This document shows positions 1 through 5,588 of a stretch of 15,408 nt of DNA, piece after piece. The notes under the pieces were generated by a model that had not been told where the DNA came from, searched no databases, and worked only from the letters and a program-made list of their open reading frames with translations. This stretch comes from JBBRMY01 sp038230595. GTDB taxonomy: Bacteria > Bacteroidota > Ignavibacteria > Tepidaquicellales > Tepidaquicellaceae. The translations under genes were made by a program, and so were the position numbers. Where the stretch lies: assembly GCA_038230595.1 (NCBI GenBank), contig JBBRMY010000048.1:1-15408 (forward strand). Reading direction: 5' to 3'. Numbering within the stretch: position 1 is the first letter of the stretch; every line of letters starts with the position of its first letter.

Positions 1-954
1 AAATATTTATCAGAAAACAAAATGTTGACAGCTTATGCAAATTATTTAGCTGACATGCTACCAAGTATAATTGTTTCTGAATTAAAAGTATCAAAAGAGA
101 GTTTCTTTAAAGTCCCGACAATTTTTAGATTAAAAGAACCCGGTTCTTTAATTCAAAAGGCTTTTTATCGAGAAAAAAATTATAGTAATCCATACTATGA
201 CATAACAGATAAAGTAGGTGGTAGAATAGTAGTTTTGTTGGAGGAGCAAGCAAACAATGTTTGTCAAGTAATTGAAAAGTTAAACAGTTTTGTATATTCA
301 AAGGATAGGGATTTTGAAATTGAGAGAGCTAATAATCCAGAAATCTTTAATTATAAATCTCATCATTACATTTTAAAGAATAAAGTAGAACTTAAACTTG
401 AAGAAACTGTTCCTGAGGGAACATCTGTTGAAATTCAAATCAGAACATTGTTGCAACATGCGTATAGTGAGTTAACACATGATACTATTTATAAACCTAA
501 TACTATAGCAACACCTGAGGTAAAAAGAAGTGTTGCAAAAAGTATGGCGCTTATTGAAGTTACAGATCAGATATTTTCTCAAGTTAGTATAGAACTAAAA
601 CATAGTCAAAGTCAGTTTTCTAGAATAATTGATGATTGCACTAAGTTATTCCCAGCTGATATTACACTAGATCCAGATATAAAACTTTGTAATTTTATTC
701 TTGATGCATATTTAACTGAAGTAAATCAATATACCCAAGTAAATTTGAAGAAATTTGTAACTGAATATGAATTTATTTTCGAAAAGATTAAAGAAAGATC
801 AAAAACAAAATTTCTCTATAAGCAGCCTATAATATTATTTATTTATTATTTAGTCCAAAAAAGGCGAATAATTGCTAAATCTAAATGGCCATTATCTTTT
901 GTGGATATAAAAGATATCTTTACTGATTTAGGAGTTTCTTATGATAACTCATAA
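1..954 (+). CDS. RelA/SpoT-domain nucleotide synthetase, standalone, 5' partial
   Basis: Predicted (p)ppGpp synthetase-like nucleotidyltransferase (RelA_SpoT domain). The first ATG is at 22, but the frame is open to base 1 (it reads KYLSENK before that Met), so the gene probably starts outside the window. Numbering from the ATG at 22, the substrate region GSLIQKAF lies near 41-48. The metal-site stretch DKVGGRIVV is at 63-71, the YKSHH motif (GYRSLH in the family) at 111-115, and the EIQIRT motif at 138-143, followed by H146, E150 and H153. The synthetase core is therefore intact. No HD hydrolase, TGS or ACT domain follows; residues about 165-310 are a helical tail I do not recognise. This makes it a single-domain small alarmone synthetase or a toxSAS-like enzyme, not a housekeeping Rel. 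Its stop lies about 65 nt from a converging micro-ORF. No terminator is visible after it. The domain call is firm; alarmone versus toxin role is open. Confidence 0.85.
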   Translation, partial: KYLSENKMLTAYANYLADMLPSIIVSELKVSKESFFKVPTIFRLKEPGSLIQKAFYREKNYSNPYYDITDKVGGRIVVLLEEQANNVCQVIEKLNSFVYSKDRDFEIERANNPEIFNYKSHHYILKNKVELKLEETVPEGTSVEIQIRTLLQHAYSELTHDTIYKPNTIATPEVKRSVAKSMALIEVTDQIFSQVSIELKHSQSQFSRIIDDCTKLFPADITLDPDIKLCNFILDAYLTEVNQYTQVNLKKFVTEYEFIFEKIKERSKTKFLYKQPIILFIYYLVQKRRIIAKSKWPLSFVDIKDIFTDLGVSYDNS

Positions 955-1019
955 ATTAAATTGCCACTCTGAATCAAATAGTTAGAAAGTAGTATAATAT
1001 TTAAATAATTAATTTCTTT

Positions 1020-1049
1020 TTATATGTATCTTAATTGCGGTATTTCCAT
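1020..1049 (-). pseudogene. Truncated start of a gene behind the XRE regulator, possible ImmA/IrrE remnant
   Basis: Fourteen nucleotides after the XRE stop codon (minus strand) there is a strong Shine-Dalgarno sequence, AAGGAGAGGT, then an ATG and only nine codons, MEIPQLRYI, before TAA. A ribosome site this good serving nine codons is odd. XRE proteins of this type are commonly followed by an ImmA/IrrE metallopeptidase gene, whose N-terminus often begins with a short M-x-hydrophobic-P stretch. I infer that this is the surviving start of such a partner, the rest lost when the region up to the RelA/SpoT gene was rearranged. A leader peptide is the alternative. Confidence 0.35.
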
Positions 1050-1062
1050 TCTACCTCTCCTT

Positions 1063-1427
1063 TTATTTTTTAGAATTGATCTGCTTTGTCAATTCTTTAA
1101 TTTCTTCGTCAGTTAGTTTTTTATTTGCAATTGTTCTAAGTAGAAGAGGGATGTGCTCATATTCCAGCAATCGCTCGCTTACACCTTCCGGATATTTACC
1201 AGCTTCGTGCGTTGCTAATTCTTCTATTTTTTTTAGATCCTTAGAACTTAAATTCAATGCTTTACTAATTATTAAAAGTACTTCTTTTTTCTGTGGCGGA
1301 CCTGAAACTCCATTTTCAGTCTTGGATAAGTTGCCAACATCCAATCCAACTTTTTTGCGAAATCTCTAAGAGAGATCCCATTATCAATTCTAATTATGCG
1401 AATGAATTCTTCAAATTTTAGAGGCAT
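1063..1427 (-). CDS. XRE-family helix-turn-helix regulator, frame broken by -1 at an A-AAA-AAG site
   Basis: Small DNA-binding repressor-like protein. The natural start is the ATG at 1427, preceded by GGAGGT three bases upstream. The first 26 codons (MPLKFEEFIRIIRIDNGISL, then RDFAKK) give HTH helices 1-2. Continuing in that frame leads to a stop at 1272-1274 (51 aa, and no recognition helix). A -1 shift on the heptamer at 1350-1356 instead continues as VGLDVGNLSKTENGVSGPPQ, the textbook recognition helix and turn, and runs to the stop at 1063 for a 121-aa protein of normal family length. The tail (about 60-121) is a helical region typical of XRE proteins with a pro-pro linker. So either one A was lost from an expected seven-A run, or the gene uses programmed frameshifting. 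Tandem palindromes upstream suggest autoregulation. The XRE family call is secure; whether it is expressed is not. Confidence 0.75.
1322..1356 (-). promoter_or_regulatory. Possible -1 frameshift signal: slippery heptamer plus hairpin
   Basis: Read on the minus strand, A-AAA-AAG (1356-1350) is in the correct phase for a -1 slip. A 5-nt spacer (1349-1345) follows, then a stem TTGGAT (1344-1339) pairing with ATCCAA (1327-1322). The loop can form an inner GTT-GGC-AAC triloop helix. The arrangement copies the dnaX -1 signal. A second A-AAA-AAG, also in the zero frame, lies at 1284-1290. No strong stimulatory Shine-Dalgarno is seen upstream of the heptamer. A simple deletion is the competing reading. 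Confidence 0.4.
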
Positions 1428-1501
1428 AATACCTCCGATGTTAAACGAATTTTACTGCAGTGTAGGTTCGACTCATAGTTTTGTTTGATTTAGGTTAGCA
1501 T

Positions 1502-1540
1502 GTTGTATTTAAATCACAACAGTTGTAATTAAATTACAAC
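1502..1540. promoter_or_regulatory. Tandem palindromic operator upstream of the XRE gene
   Basis: Two adjacent 19-bp dyads lie 75-113 bp upstream of the XRE start. The one at 1522-1540 is a perfect palindrome, GTTGTAATT-A-AATTACAAC. The one at 1502-1520 is GTTGTATTT-A-AATCACAAC, with two mismatched pairs. Their centres are 20 bp apart, two helical turns, so two dimers could bind the same face of the DNA. The 20-bp units at 1503-1522 and 1523-1542 match at 18 of 20 positions. The size and position fit binding sites for the XRE protein itself; that assignment is inferred. Confidence 0.6.
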
Positions 1541-1622
1541 AGTAAAATTATTAAATATTTTATATTGAGACAGAATTTAATTCAGTAAATACCCAGATCC
1601 GAAGAAATGGTTACAATTCATT

Positions 1623-1642
1623 AGACGTAGCATGCTACGTCT
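1623..1642. repeat. Perfect 20-bp palindrome
   Basis: AGACGTAGCATGCTACGTCT equals its own reverse complement over all 20 bases and is followed by CTAC. It stands at the edge of the cluster of hairpin elements before pheT. It could be a dispersed intergenic palindrome or a protein-binding site; as RNA it has no loop and would need to open its centre. Confidence 0.6.
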
Positions 1643-1660
1643 CTACATTCATGGGATAAT

Positions 1661-1690
1661 GGGATCCCGGCTGAGAGCGTGCCGGGAAAG
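1661..1690 (+). repeat. 30-nt palindromic element, copy A
   Basis: The layout is GGGA, stem TCCCGGC (1665-1671), a 9-nt loop, stem GCCGGGA (1681-1687), then AAG. It aligns without gaps to the copies at 1722-1751 and 2443-2472. Confidence 0.7.
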
Positions 1691-1721
1691 GTGAAGTTTT
1701 TGTATCGCTTCGCGGAAGTCA

Positions 1722-1751
1722 GGGATCTCGGCTGAAGGTTTGCCGGGAAAG
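1722..1751 (+). repeat. 30-nt palindromic element, copy B
   Basis: Same length and layout as copy A, 61 bp downstream of it. The left arm is TCTCGGC, so one C-G pair has become a T-G wobble that keeps the stem, while the 9-nt loop differs at several positions. The DNA between A and B does not repeat either copy. Confidence 0.7.
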
Positions 1752-1818
1752 ACTCTGAAGTTGAGTTAATTATTTTATTTGAGTTTAAAATCACATGCAT
1801 TTTAAGTAGATTATATTT

Positions 1819-4389
1819 ATGAAGTTTAGCATCAATTGGGTAAAGCAGTATATACCAGACCTGGAAACAGGGGATATTAACGAATTTACAAAAAAGCTGA
1901 TATCTGCAGGTTTTGACATTGAATCTGTTGAATCCTCAGGGGCGATATTTAAGAATTTCGTCGTGGGTGAAGTATTGGAAAAAGAACGTCATCCTGATGC
2001 TGATAAGCTCTCCTTATGTAAAGTTGATGTAGGTGACGGCAAGATATTGTCTATTGTTTGCGGTGCTCCAAATGTTGATAAAGGTCAAAAAGTTTGTGTA
2101 GCACTCATCGGAGCAATTGTTCCTGTTGGTGAGTTTGAAATAAAAAAATCGAAAATAAGAGGTCAGCTTTCTGAAGGTATGATATGCTCTGCTAAGGAGC
2201 TTGGTTTAAGTGATGATCATTCAGGAATTATGGTTCTTGATGAAAAGCTAAAGCCGGGAAGCCCATTTGCAGATGTGATTGGTGAAAATGATATTGTAAT
2301 TGATTTCGGTGTAACTGCAAACAGGGGAGATATGCTTTCTCATTTCGGAGCTGCAAGAGAAATAGCTGCAGCTTTTGATAAAAAATTTATTGTACCGGAG
2401 TTTGATAAATTAAGTTCTATTGAAGATTTTGAAAAAAATTCCGGGATCCCGGCTAAAAACATGCCGGGAAAGGTAGGAGATGTAGAAGATATTGACAATT
2501 CCGTTAAAATTTCAATTGAAGATCCTGCATTGTGCAAAAGATTTACAGCAAGGATAATAAAGAATATTACAGTCGGAGAATCTCCTGAGTGGCTTAAGAA
2601 AAAAATAACTGCAATTGGATTAAGACCCAGAAATAATATTGTAGATATTACGAACTATGTTATGTTCGAAACCGGACAGCCAATGCATGCATTTGATCTT
2701 GATAAGATAAGAGGCAATGAAGTAATTATCAAAACTGCGAAAGCCGGTGATAAATTCACAACTCTAGATTCGAAGGAAAGAGTTCTTACGGATTCAACAC
2801 TTATGATATGCGATAAAGAAGGTTATTTAAGCATTGCAGGAATAATGGGTGGTGAAAATTCTGAGATAACCGATTCAACTAAAAATGTTCTGCTTGAAGT
2901 TGCTTACTTTGACAGTGTTAATATCAGGCTTTCTTCAAAAAAGCTTGGAATTCAATCTGATGCTTCTTACAGATTTGAACGCGGTACAGATATGAATATG
3001 GTTGAATATACTTCAAAGCGCGCTTCGGCATTAATACAGCAATTAGCCGGCGGTGAAGTAAATGAAGGATGGAATGATGTTTATCCTGAAAAACTGAAGG
3101 AAATAGAAGTATCACTGGATCCGCAATATTTATATGAGCTTATTGATATTAAATTAGCAGATGAAGAAATAATCTCATTGCTTGATAAAATTGAGATAAG
3201 ATATCTTGGAAAAGATGGCAATAAGCTAAGATTCTCAATTCCTGAATTCAGAAGAAATGATATTGCCAAAGATTATGACCTTATAGAAGAAGTGACACGA
3301 CTTTACGGATATGAAAATGTGGAAACGGATAATTCATATAAAGTACATCCCGGTATAAATTCTTTCAATAACGATTTCTTTAATTTTGAAGGAAAGATAA
3401 GAGATTATCTGATCGGTTCACATTATAATGAAATTGTTACAAGTTCACTGCTTGACAGCCGGAAGCTTGAAATTTTTGAATTAACTCCCCTTATGCTTTC
3501 AAATCCCGGTTCATCGGAAATGAATGCTTTAAGAACCGGCTTGCTTCAGGGAATACTGATGTCAGTGAAGAATAACATAAACCATTCTGGCAAAGATATC
3601 TCAGTGAAGTTTTTCGAAATGGGGAAAATATTCATTAACAATAACGTTACTAATCAGGGGATTAGTAACGAGGAAAATAACGTTACTAATCAGGGGATTG
3701 GTAACGAGGGAAAGAACGTTCCGAAGCAGGAGCATCGGAACGAGGGAAAAAATGAAAATAAATTCATTGAGGAGAACAAGATCGGTATCGCATTATACGG
3801 CAATTATGACCTGAATTATCATAGTGAAACAAGCAGAAAGTTTGATATATTTGATCTTAAGGGTGAATTAGAAGTAATGCTTCAGCATCTTAATATCAGA
3901 AATTTAAGGTTACTTCTAAAAAAAGAATCGGGTAATATTGAGCTGCTTTCAGGTAAAGATAAGCTTGGCAGAATAGAAATTGTAAATAAGAAGATTCTCA
4001 GCGCATTTGATATTGATACGGGGGATACAGTTTTGTATGCAGAACTTGACTTAGAAAAATTGTATTCTAATGTTAATAACAATATTAAATTCTGCGAAAT
4101 TAGCCGGTTCCCGGCAGTAAAAAGGGATTTAGCTTTTGTTGTTGAAAAAAATGTAGTTTATAAAGATATTGAAGATATTATTTTAAAATCGGCAGGGAAG
4201 CTTTTATCCGGATTATCAGTTTTTGATATTTATGAGGATAAAAAGCTGGGAGAGAACAAAAGAAGTGTTGCATTGAACCTTGAATTCTCTTCAAATGAAA
4301 AGACCTTAACCGATACAGAAATAAACAGTTCAGTAGAAAAGATCGTATTTGATCTGGAAAAAAAATTAAGCGTTACTTTAAGAAGTTAA
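1819..4389 (+). CDS. pheT: Phenylalanyl-tRNA synthetase beta subunit
   Basis: Beta subunit of the cytoplasmic alpha2-beta2 enzyme that charges tRNA-Phe; the alpha subunit gene (pheS) is not in the window. The N-terminal segment MKFSINWVKQYIP is typical. The EMAP/OB tRNA-binding domain lies near residues 40-150 (VGEVLEKERHPDADKLSLCKVDVG), then TANRGDMLSHFGAAREI, the B3/B4 editing region (about 230-400, with RPRNNIVDITNYVMFETGQP and SYRFERGTDM) and B5. The C-terminal FDX-ACB anticodon-binding domain is at about 762-856 (FPAVKRDLAFVVE onward). At 856 aa it is longer than the usual roughly 800. Two in-frame additions of repeat DNA explain this: residues 209-218 before B3, and 609-644 between FEMGKIF and the next core strand (IGIALYG). 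Both fall in expected surface linkers, so the enzyme is probably functional. The next gene starts 12 bp after the stop, suggesting co-transcription. Confidence 0.97.
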   Translation: MKFSINWVKQYIPDLETGDINEFTKKLISAGFDIESVESSGAIFKNFVVGEVLEKERHPDADKLSLCKVDVGDGKILSIVCGAPNVDKGQKVCVALIGAIVPVGEFEIKKSKIRGQLSEGMICSAKELGLSDDHSGIMVLDEKLKPGSPFADVIGENDIVIDFGVTANRGDMLSHFGAAREIAAAFDKKFIVPEFDKLSSIEDFEKNSGIPAKNMPGKVGDVEDIDNSVKISIEDPALCKRFTARIIKNITVGESPEWLKKKITAIGLRPRNNIVDITNYVMFETGQPMHAFDLDKIRGNEVIIKTAKAGDKFTTLDSKERVLTDSTLMICDKEGYLSIAGIMGGENSEITDSTKNVLLEVAYFDSVNIRLSSKKLGIQSDASYRFERGTDMNMVEYTSKRASALIQQLAGGEVNEGWNDVYPEKLKEIEVSLDPQYLYELIDIKLADEEIISLLDKIEIRYLGKDGNKLRFSIPEFRRNDIAKDYDLIEEVTRLYGYENVETDNSYKVHPGINSFNNDFFNFEGKIRDYLIGSHYNEIVTSSLLDSRKLEIFELTPLMLSNPGSSEMNALRTGLLQGILMSVKNNINHSGKDISVKFFEMGKIFINNNVTNQGISNEENNVTNQGIGNEGKNVPKQEHRNEGKNENKFIEENKIGIALYGNYDLNYHSETSRKFDIFDLKGELEVMLQHLNIRNLRLLLKKESGNIELLSGKDKLGRIEIVNKKILSAFDIDTGDTVLYAELDLEKLYSNVNNNIKFCEISRFPAVKRDLAFVVEKNVVYKDIEDIILKSAGKLLSGLSVFDIYEDKKLGENKRSVALNLEFSSNEKTLTDTEINSSVEKIVFDLEKKLSVTLRS
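2443..2472 (+). repeat. 30-nt palindromic element inside pheT, copy C
   Basis: Same ungapped 30-nt design as the two intergenic copies upstream: stem TCCCGGC / GCCGGGA with a 9-nt loop. Here it is read in phase as ten codons, GIPAKNMPGK (residues 209-218 of PheT). Thirty is a multiple of three and the frame used has no stop, so the insertion is tolerated. Confidence 0.75.
3643..3750 (+). repeat. Three contiguous 36-nt hairpin units inside pheT
   Basis: Units are at 3643-3678, 3679-3714 and 3715-3750. Each has a 10-base arm, a 6-base loop (CAGGGG, CAGGGG, CAGGAG), the matching arm and a GAGGRAAA-type tail. Arms of unit 1 are CGTTACTAAT / ATTAGTAACG (10 pairs). Unit 2 has one G-T wobble. Unit 3 uses different arms, CGTTCCGAAG / CATCGGAACG, with 9 of 10 pairs kept. 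They are translated as 12-residue repeats: NNVTNQGISNEE, NNVTNQGIGNEG and KNVPKQEHRNEG (residues 609-644). Confidence 0.85.
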
Positions 4390-4401
4390 AAGTTTCTAAG
4401 C

Positions 4402-4779
4402 ATGACAAAAAACATTAAAGAGCACGGCAGCGAAAGTATTATCGAAGCTAAGAGTGCGCTTAAAATTTCTGTTCAGGGGCTTTTAACAAAAGTAAAAATG
4501 CTTATTTCCAAATTAAATCAAATACAAAATGAGAACTGGGAATTAAAAGAACAAAACAAGACCTTAGATCAGAAAGTGAACGAGCTGAAACTTTCGCTCA
4601 CTCAGACTAATTCTGAATCATTATCTAAGGATAAGACAATTTCAGATCTTAAAAATAATTTACTACATGAAAAATCCCCGGGTGTTTCCGTTCAGGATAA
4701 AGAAGTAGTAAGATCAAGAATTAAAGAACTTATATCAAGAATTGACGTGCATCTCGATCAGATCGATGAAAATCAGTGA
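4402..4779 (+). CDS. Small coiled-coil protein between pheT and zapA
   Basis: A 125-aa protein with no enzyme motif I recognise. Residues about 20-90 form a charged heptad-like helix rich in K, E, Q, N and L (LLTKVKMLISKLNQIQNENW onward). A Pro-containing break (SPGVSVQD, about 92-100) follows, then a short amphipathic helix ending RIDVHLDQIDENQ. There is no signal peptide and no membrane segment, so it should be cytoplasmic. It begins 12 bp after pheT and precedes zapA. Position and coiled-coil nature suggest a divisome partner of ZapA, in the manner of ZapB, but that is inference and I see no diagnostic sequence match. No Shine-Dalgarno is obvious, so translation may depend on pheT readthrough. 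Confidence 0.8.
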   Translation: MTKNIKEHGSESIIEAKSALKISVQGLLTKVKMLISKLNQIQNENWELKEQNKTLDQKVNELKLSLTQTNSESLSKDKTISDLKNNLLHEKSPGVSVQDKEVVRSRIKELISRIDVHLDQIDENQ

Positions 4780-4785
4780 AAGATG

Positions 4786-4850
4786 CAATAAACTGAATGA
4801 TGCGAAAGCATCTTATTGTAGCGAACGGCTGAGCCGAAACAATTAGCCGT
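4786..4850. repeat. Hairpin cluster between the coiled-coil gene and zapA
   Basis: GATGC-GAAA-GCATC (4799-4812) is capped by a GAAA tetraloop and extended by an outer helix CAATAA (4786-4791) with TTATTG (4813-4818). Next to it, ACGGCT (4825-4830) pairs with AGCCGT (4845-4850), enclosing a small CGGC-TGA-GCCG helix. No T-run follows, so it is not a standard terminator. It may be an mRNA processing structure or dispersed repeat DNA. Confidence 0.5.
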
Positions 4851-4857
4851 GTAATGT

Positions 4858-4885
4858 TTGACAAAACAACTTAATTAATTAAAAT
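4858..4885 (+). promoter_or_regulatory. Candidate promoter for zapA and the 6S RNA
   Basis: TTGACA (4858-4863), a 16-bp AT-rich spacer, then TAAAAT (4880-4885), ending 21 bp before the zapA ATG. It is a good match to the general sigma-70 pattern. Bacteroidota sigma factors often prefer another -33/-7 pattern, so use is unproven. Confidence 0.4.
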
Positions 4886-4890
4886 TATCT

Positions 4891-4908
4891 ATAGAAAACA
4901 TTTTCTAT
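4891..4908 (+). promoter_or_regulatory. Palindrome overlapping the zapA start codon
   Basis: ATAGAAAA (4891-4898) and TTTTCTAT (4901-4908) are perfect complements around a CA centre, and the right arm contains the first two bases of the zapA ATG. No Shine-Dalgarno sequence precedes zapA. This could be an operator or weakly occlude the start; the AT-only stem is weak as RNA. Confidence 0.35.
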
Positions 4909-5206
4909 GAATTCAAAAGAAATCAGAGTACGAATATTTAACAGTGAATATAACCTACAAGGCGAAGAGACTGAAAAGGTTGAGCGAATTGCCAACTATG
5001 TTGATAATGTAATGAACAGGATAAACTCTGAATCTCCAAATCAATCTGAGGAAACTATTGCGGTAGTTTCTGCGTTAAATATTGCTGAAGATTTTTTTAA
5101 GGAAAAAGATAACAGCGTATTATCAGAAGAAGAGTATTTAGATACTCTTGTCGACTGCCGGAAACAAATTGATGAGGCAGCTTCACTTTTGGATGAAAAT
5201 TTATAG
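4907..5206 (+). CDS. zapA: Cell division protein ZapA
   Basis: A 99-aa cytoplasmic protein of the ZapA family, which cross-links FtsZ filaments at the division ring. The N-terminal beta-strand segment (KEIRVRIFNSEYNLQGEETE) is followed by the family's helix with the YVDNVMNRI stretch (about 31-39) and the AVVSALNIAEDFFK helix (about 52-65). The C-terminus is a charged coiled coil. The length is normal. The ATG at 4907 is chosen because the family N-terminus begins right there. Upstream lie a coiled-coil gene and a promoter-like sequence; downstream lies a structured RNA. zapA next to 6S RNA is a recurring arrangement in bacteria (also in E. coli), which supports both calls. Confidence 0.9.
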   Translation: MNSKEIRVRIFNSEYNLQGEETEKVERIANYVDNVMNRINSESPNQSEETIAVVSALNIAEDFFKEKDNSVLSEEEYLDTLVDCRKQIDEAASLLDENL

Positions 5207-5273
5207 TAAGCTTTTAGTTTTTAATTAGAGATTTTAATTTTGTTCTTTAAATAGAGTACAGTTTTTAAATAAA

Positions 5274-5505
5274 CCGTACAAACGCTATAGTCAAACATTA
5301 TAAAAAACCAACATTTTTATAAGATTAGGGTGCAAGCTCATTTTAAAAATGTTGATTACAGGCCTCGCCCTTAGGGGTTCTGCATCCGGGTTAGCCCGGG
5401 CAATGCGGACAGTGGAAGTAAAAAACGTTGTGGCAACACCCAACCGTTATCTTGAAGCGGTTTTCTTGTAACCTTTGCCTATAGAAAGTTTGTGCGGTTT
5501 TTTTT
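5274..5505 (+). ncRNA. ssrS: 6S RNA (SsrS)
   Basis: Probable 6S RNA, the RNA that binds the RNA polymerase holoenzyme by imitating an open promoter. The 382-bp gap between zapA and rny has no ORF but carries an RNA closed by a long end helix: CCGTACAAAC (5274-5283) with GTTTGTGCGG (5488-5497), then CTATAG (5285-5290) with CTATAG (5479-5484). Inside are a GC-rich apical hairpin (CCGGG-TTAG-CCCGG, 5386-5399, above GCAT/ATGC) and a 3'-side hairpin AACCG/CGGTT (5442-5462), resembling the small hairpin by the 6S central bubble. A 5'-side hairpin with an 11-bp stem (5309-5319 with 5344-5354) is extra. At about 224 nt it is long for 6S. The call rests on position (zapA neighbour) and overall shape; I did not run a covariance model. 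Confidence 0.7.
5488..5505 (+). terminator. Terminator made from the 6S RNA closing helix
   Basis: The 3' arm of the closing helix, GTTTGTGCGG, is followed directly by eight T residues (5498-5505). The RNA's own end helix therefore doubles as an intrinsic terminator, separating it from rny, which starts 84 bp later. Confidence 0.6.
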
Positions 5506-5576
5506 ATGCACAAAATTTAAAAATAAAAATAAGTTTTCTTTTAAAAAATAATTTGAAGGTAACACTACAAATACAA

Positions 5577-5588
5577 AAGGGAGGTTAA
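5577..5588 (+). promoter_or_regulatory. Strong ribosome binding site of rny
   Basis: AAGGGAGGT (5577-5585) lies directly before the ATG at 5589. It fixes the start and is stronger than anything before pheT or zapA. Confidence 0.75.

Larger units (their letters stand above)
1541..1818. other. Gene-free stretch before pheT, rich in palindromes
   Basis: No convincing gene is seen on either strand. About 80 bases of AT-rich sequence are followed by a run of inverted repeats (1623-1751, listed separately), then about 65 AT-rich bases leading to the pheT start. I see no Shine-Dalgarno sequence before pheT and no Phe-rich leader peptide, T-box or clear promoter match. Confidence 0.6.

Noticed and set aside
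1076..1369. Plus-strand ORF of 97 aa
   Set aside because: It is the antisense of the XRE regulator, whose helix-turn-helix reads clearly on the minus strand.
1543..1818. T-box, attenuator or Phe-rich leader peptide controlling pheT
   Set aside because: No leader ORF with Phe codons, no T-box core and no terminator/antiterminator pair could be found; the hairpins match dispersed elements.
3643..3750. CRISPR-like array of 36-nt repeats
   Set aside because: The units abut with no spacers, there are only three, and they are an open reading frame within pheT. No cas gene is seen.
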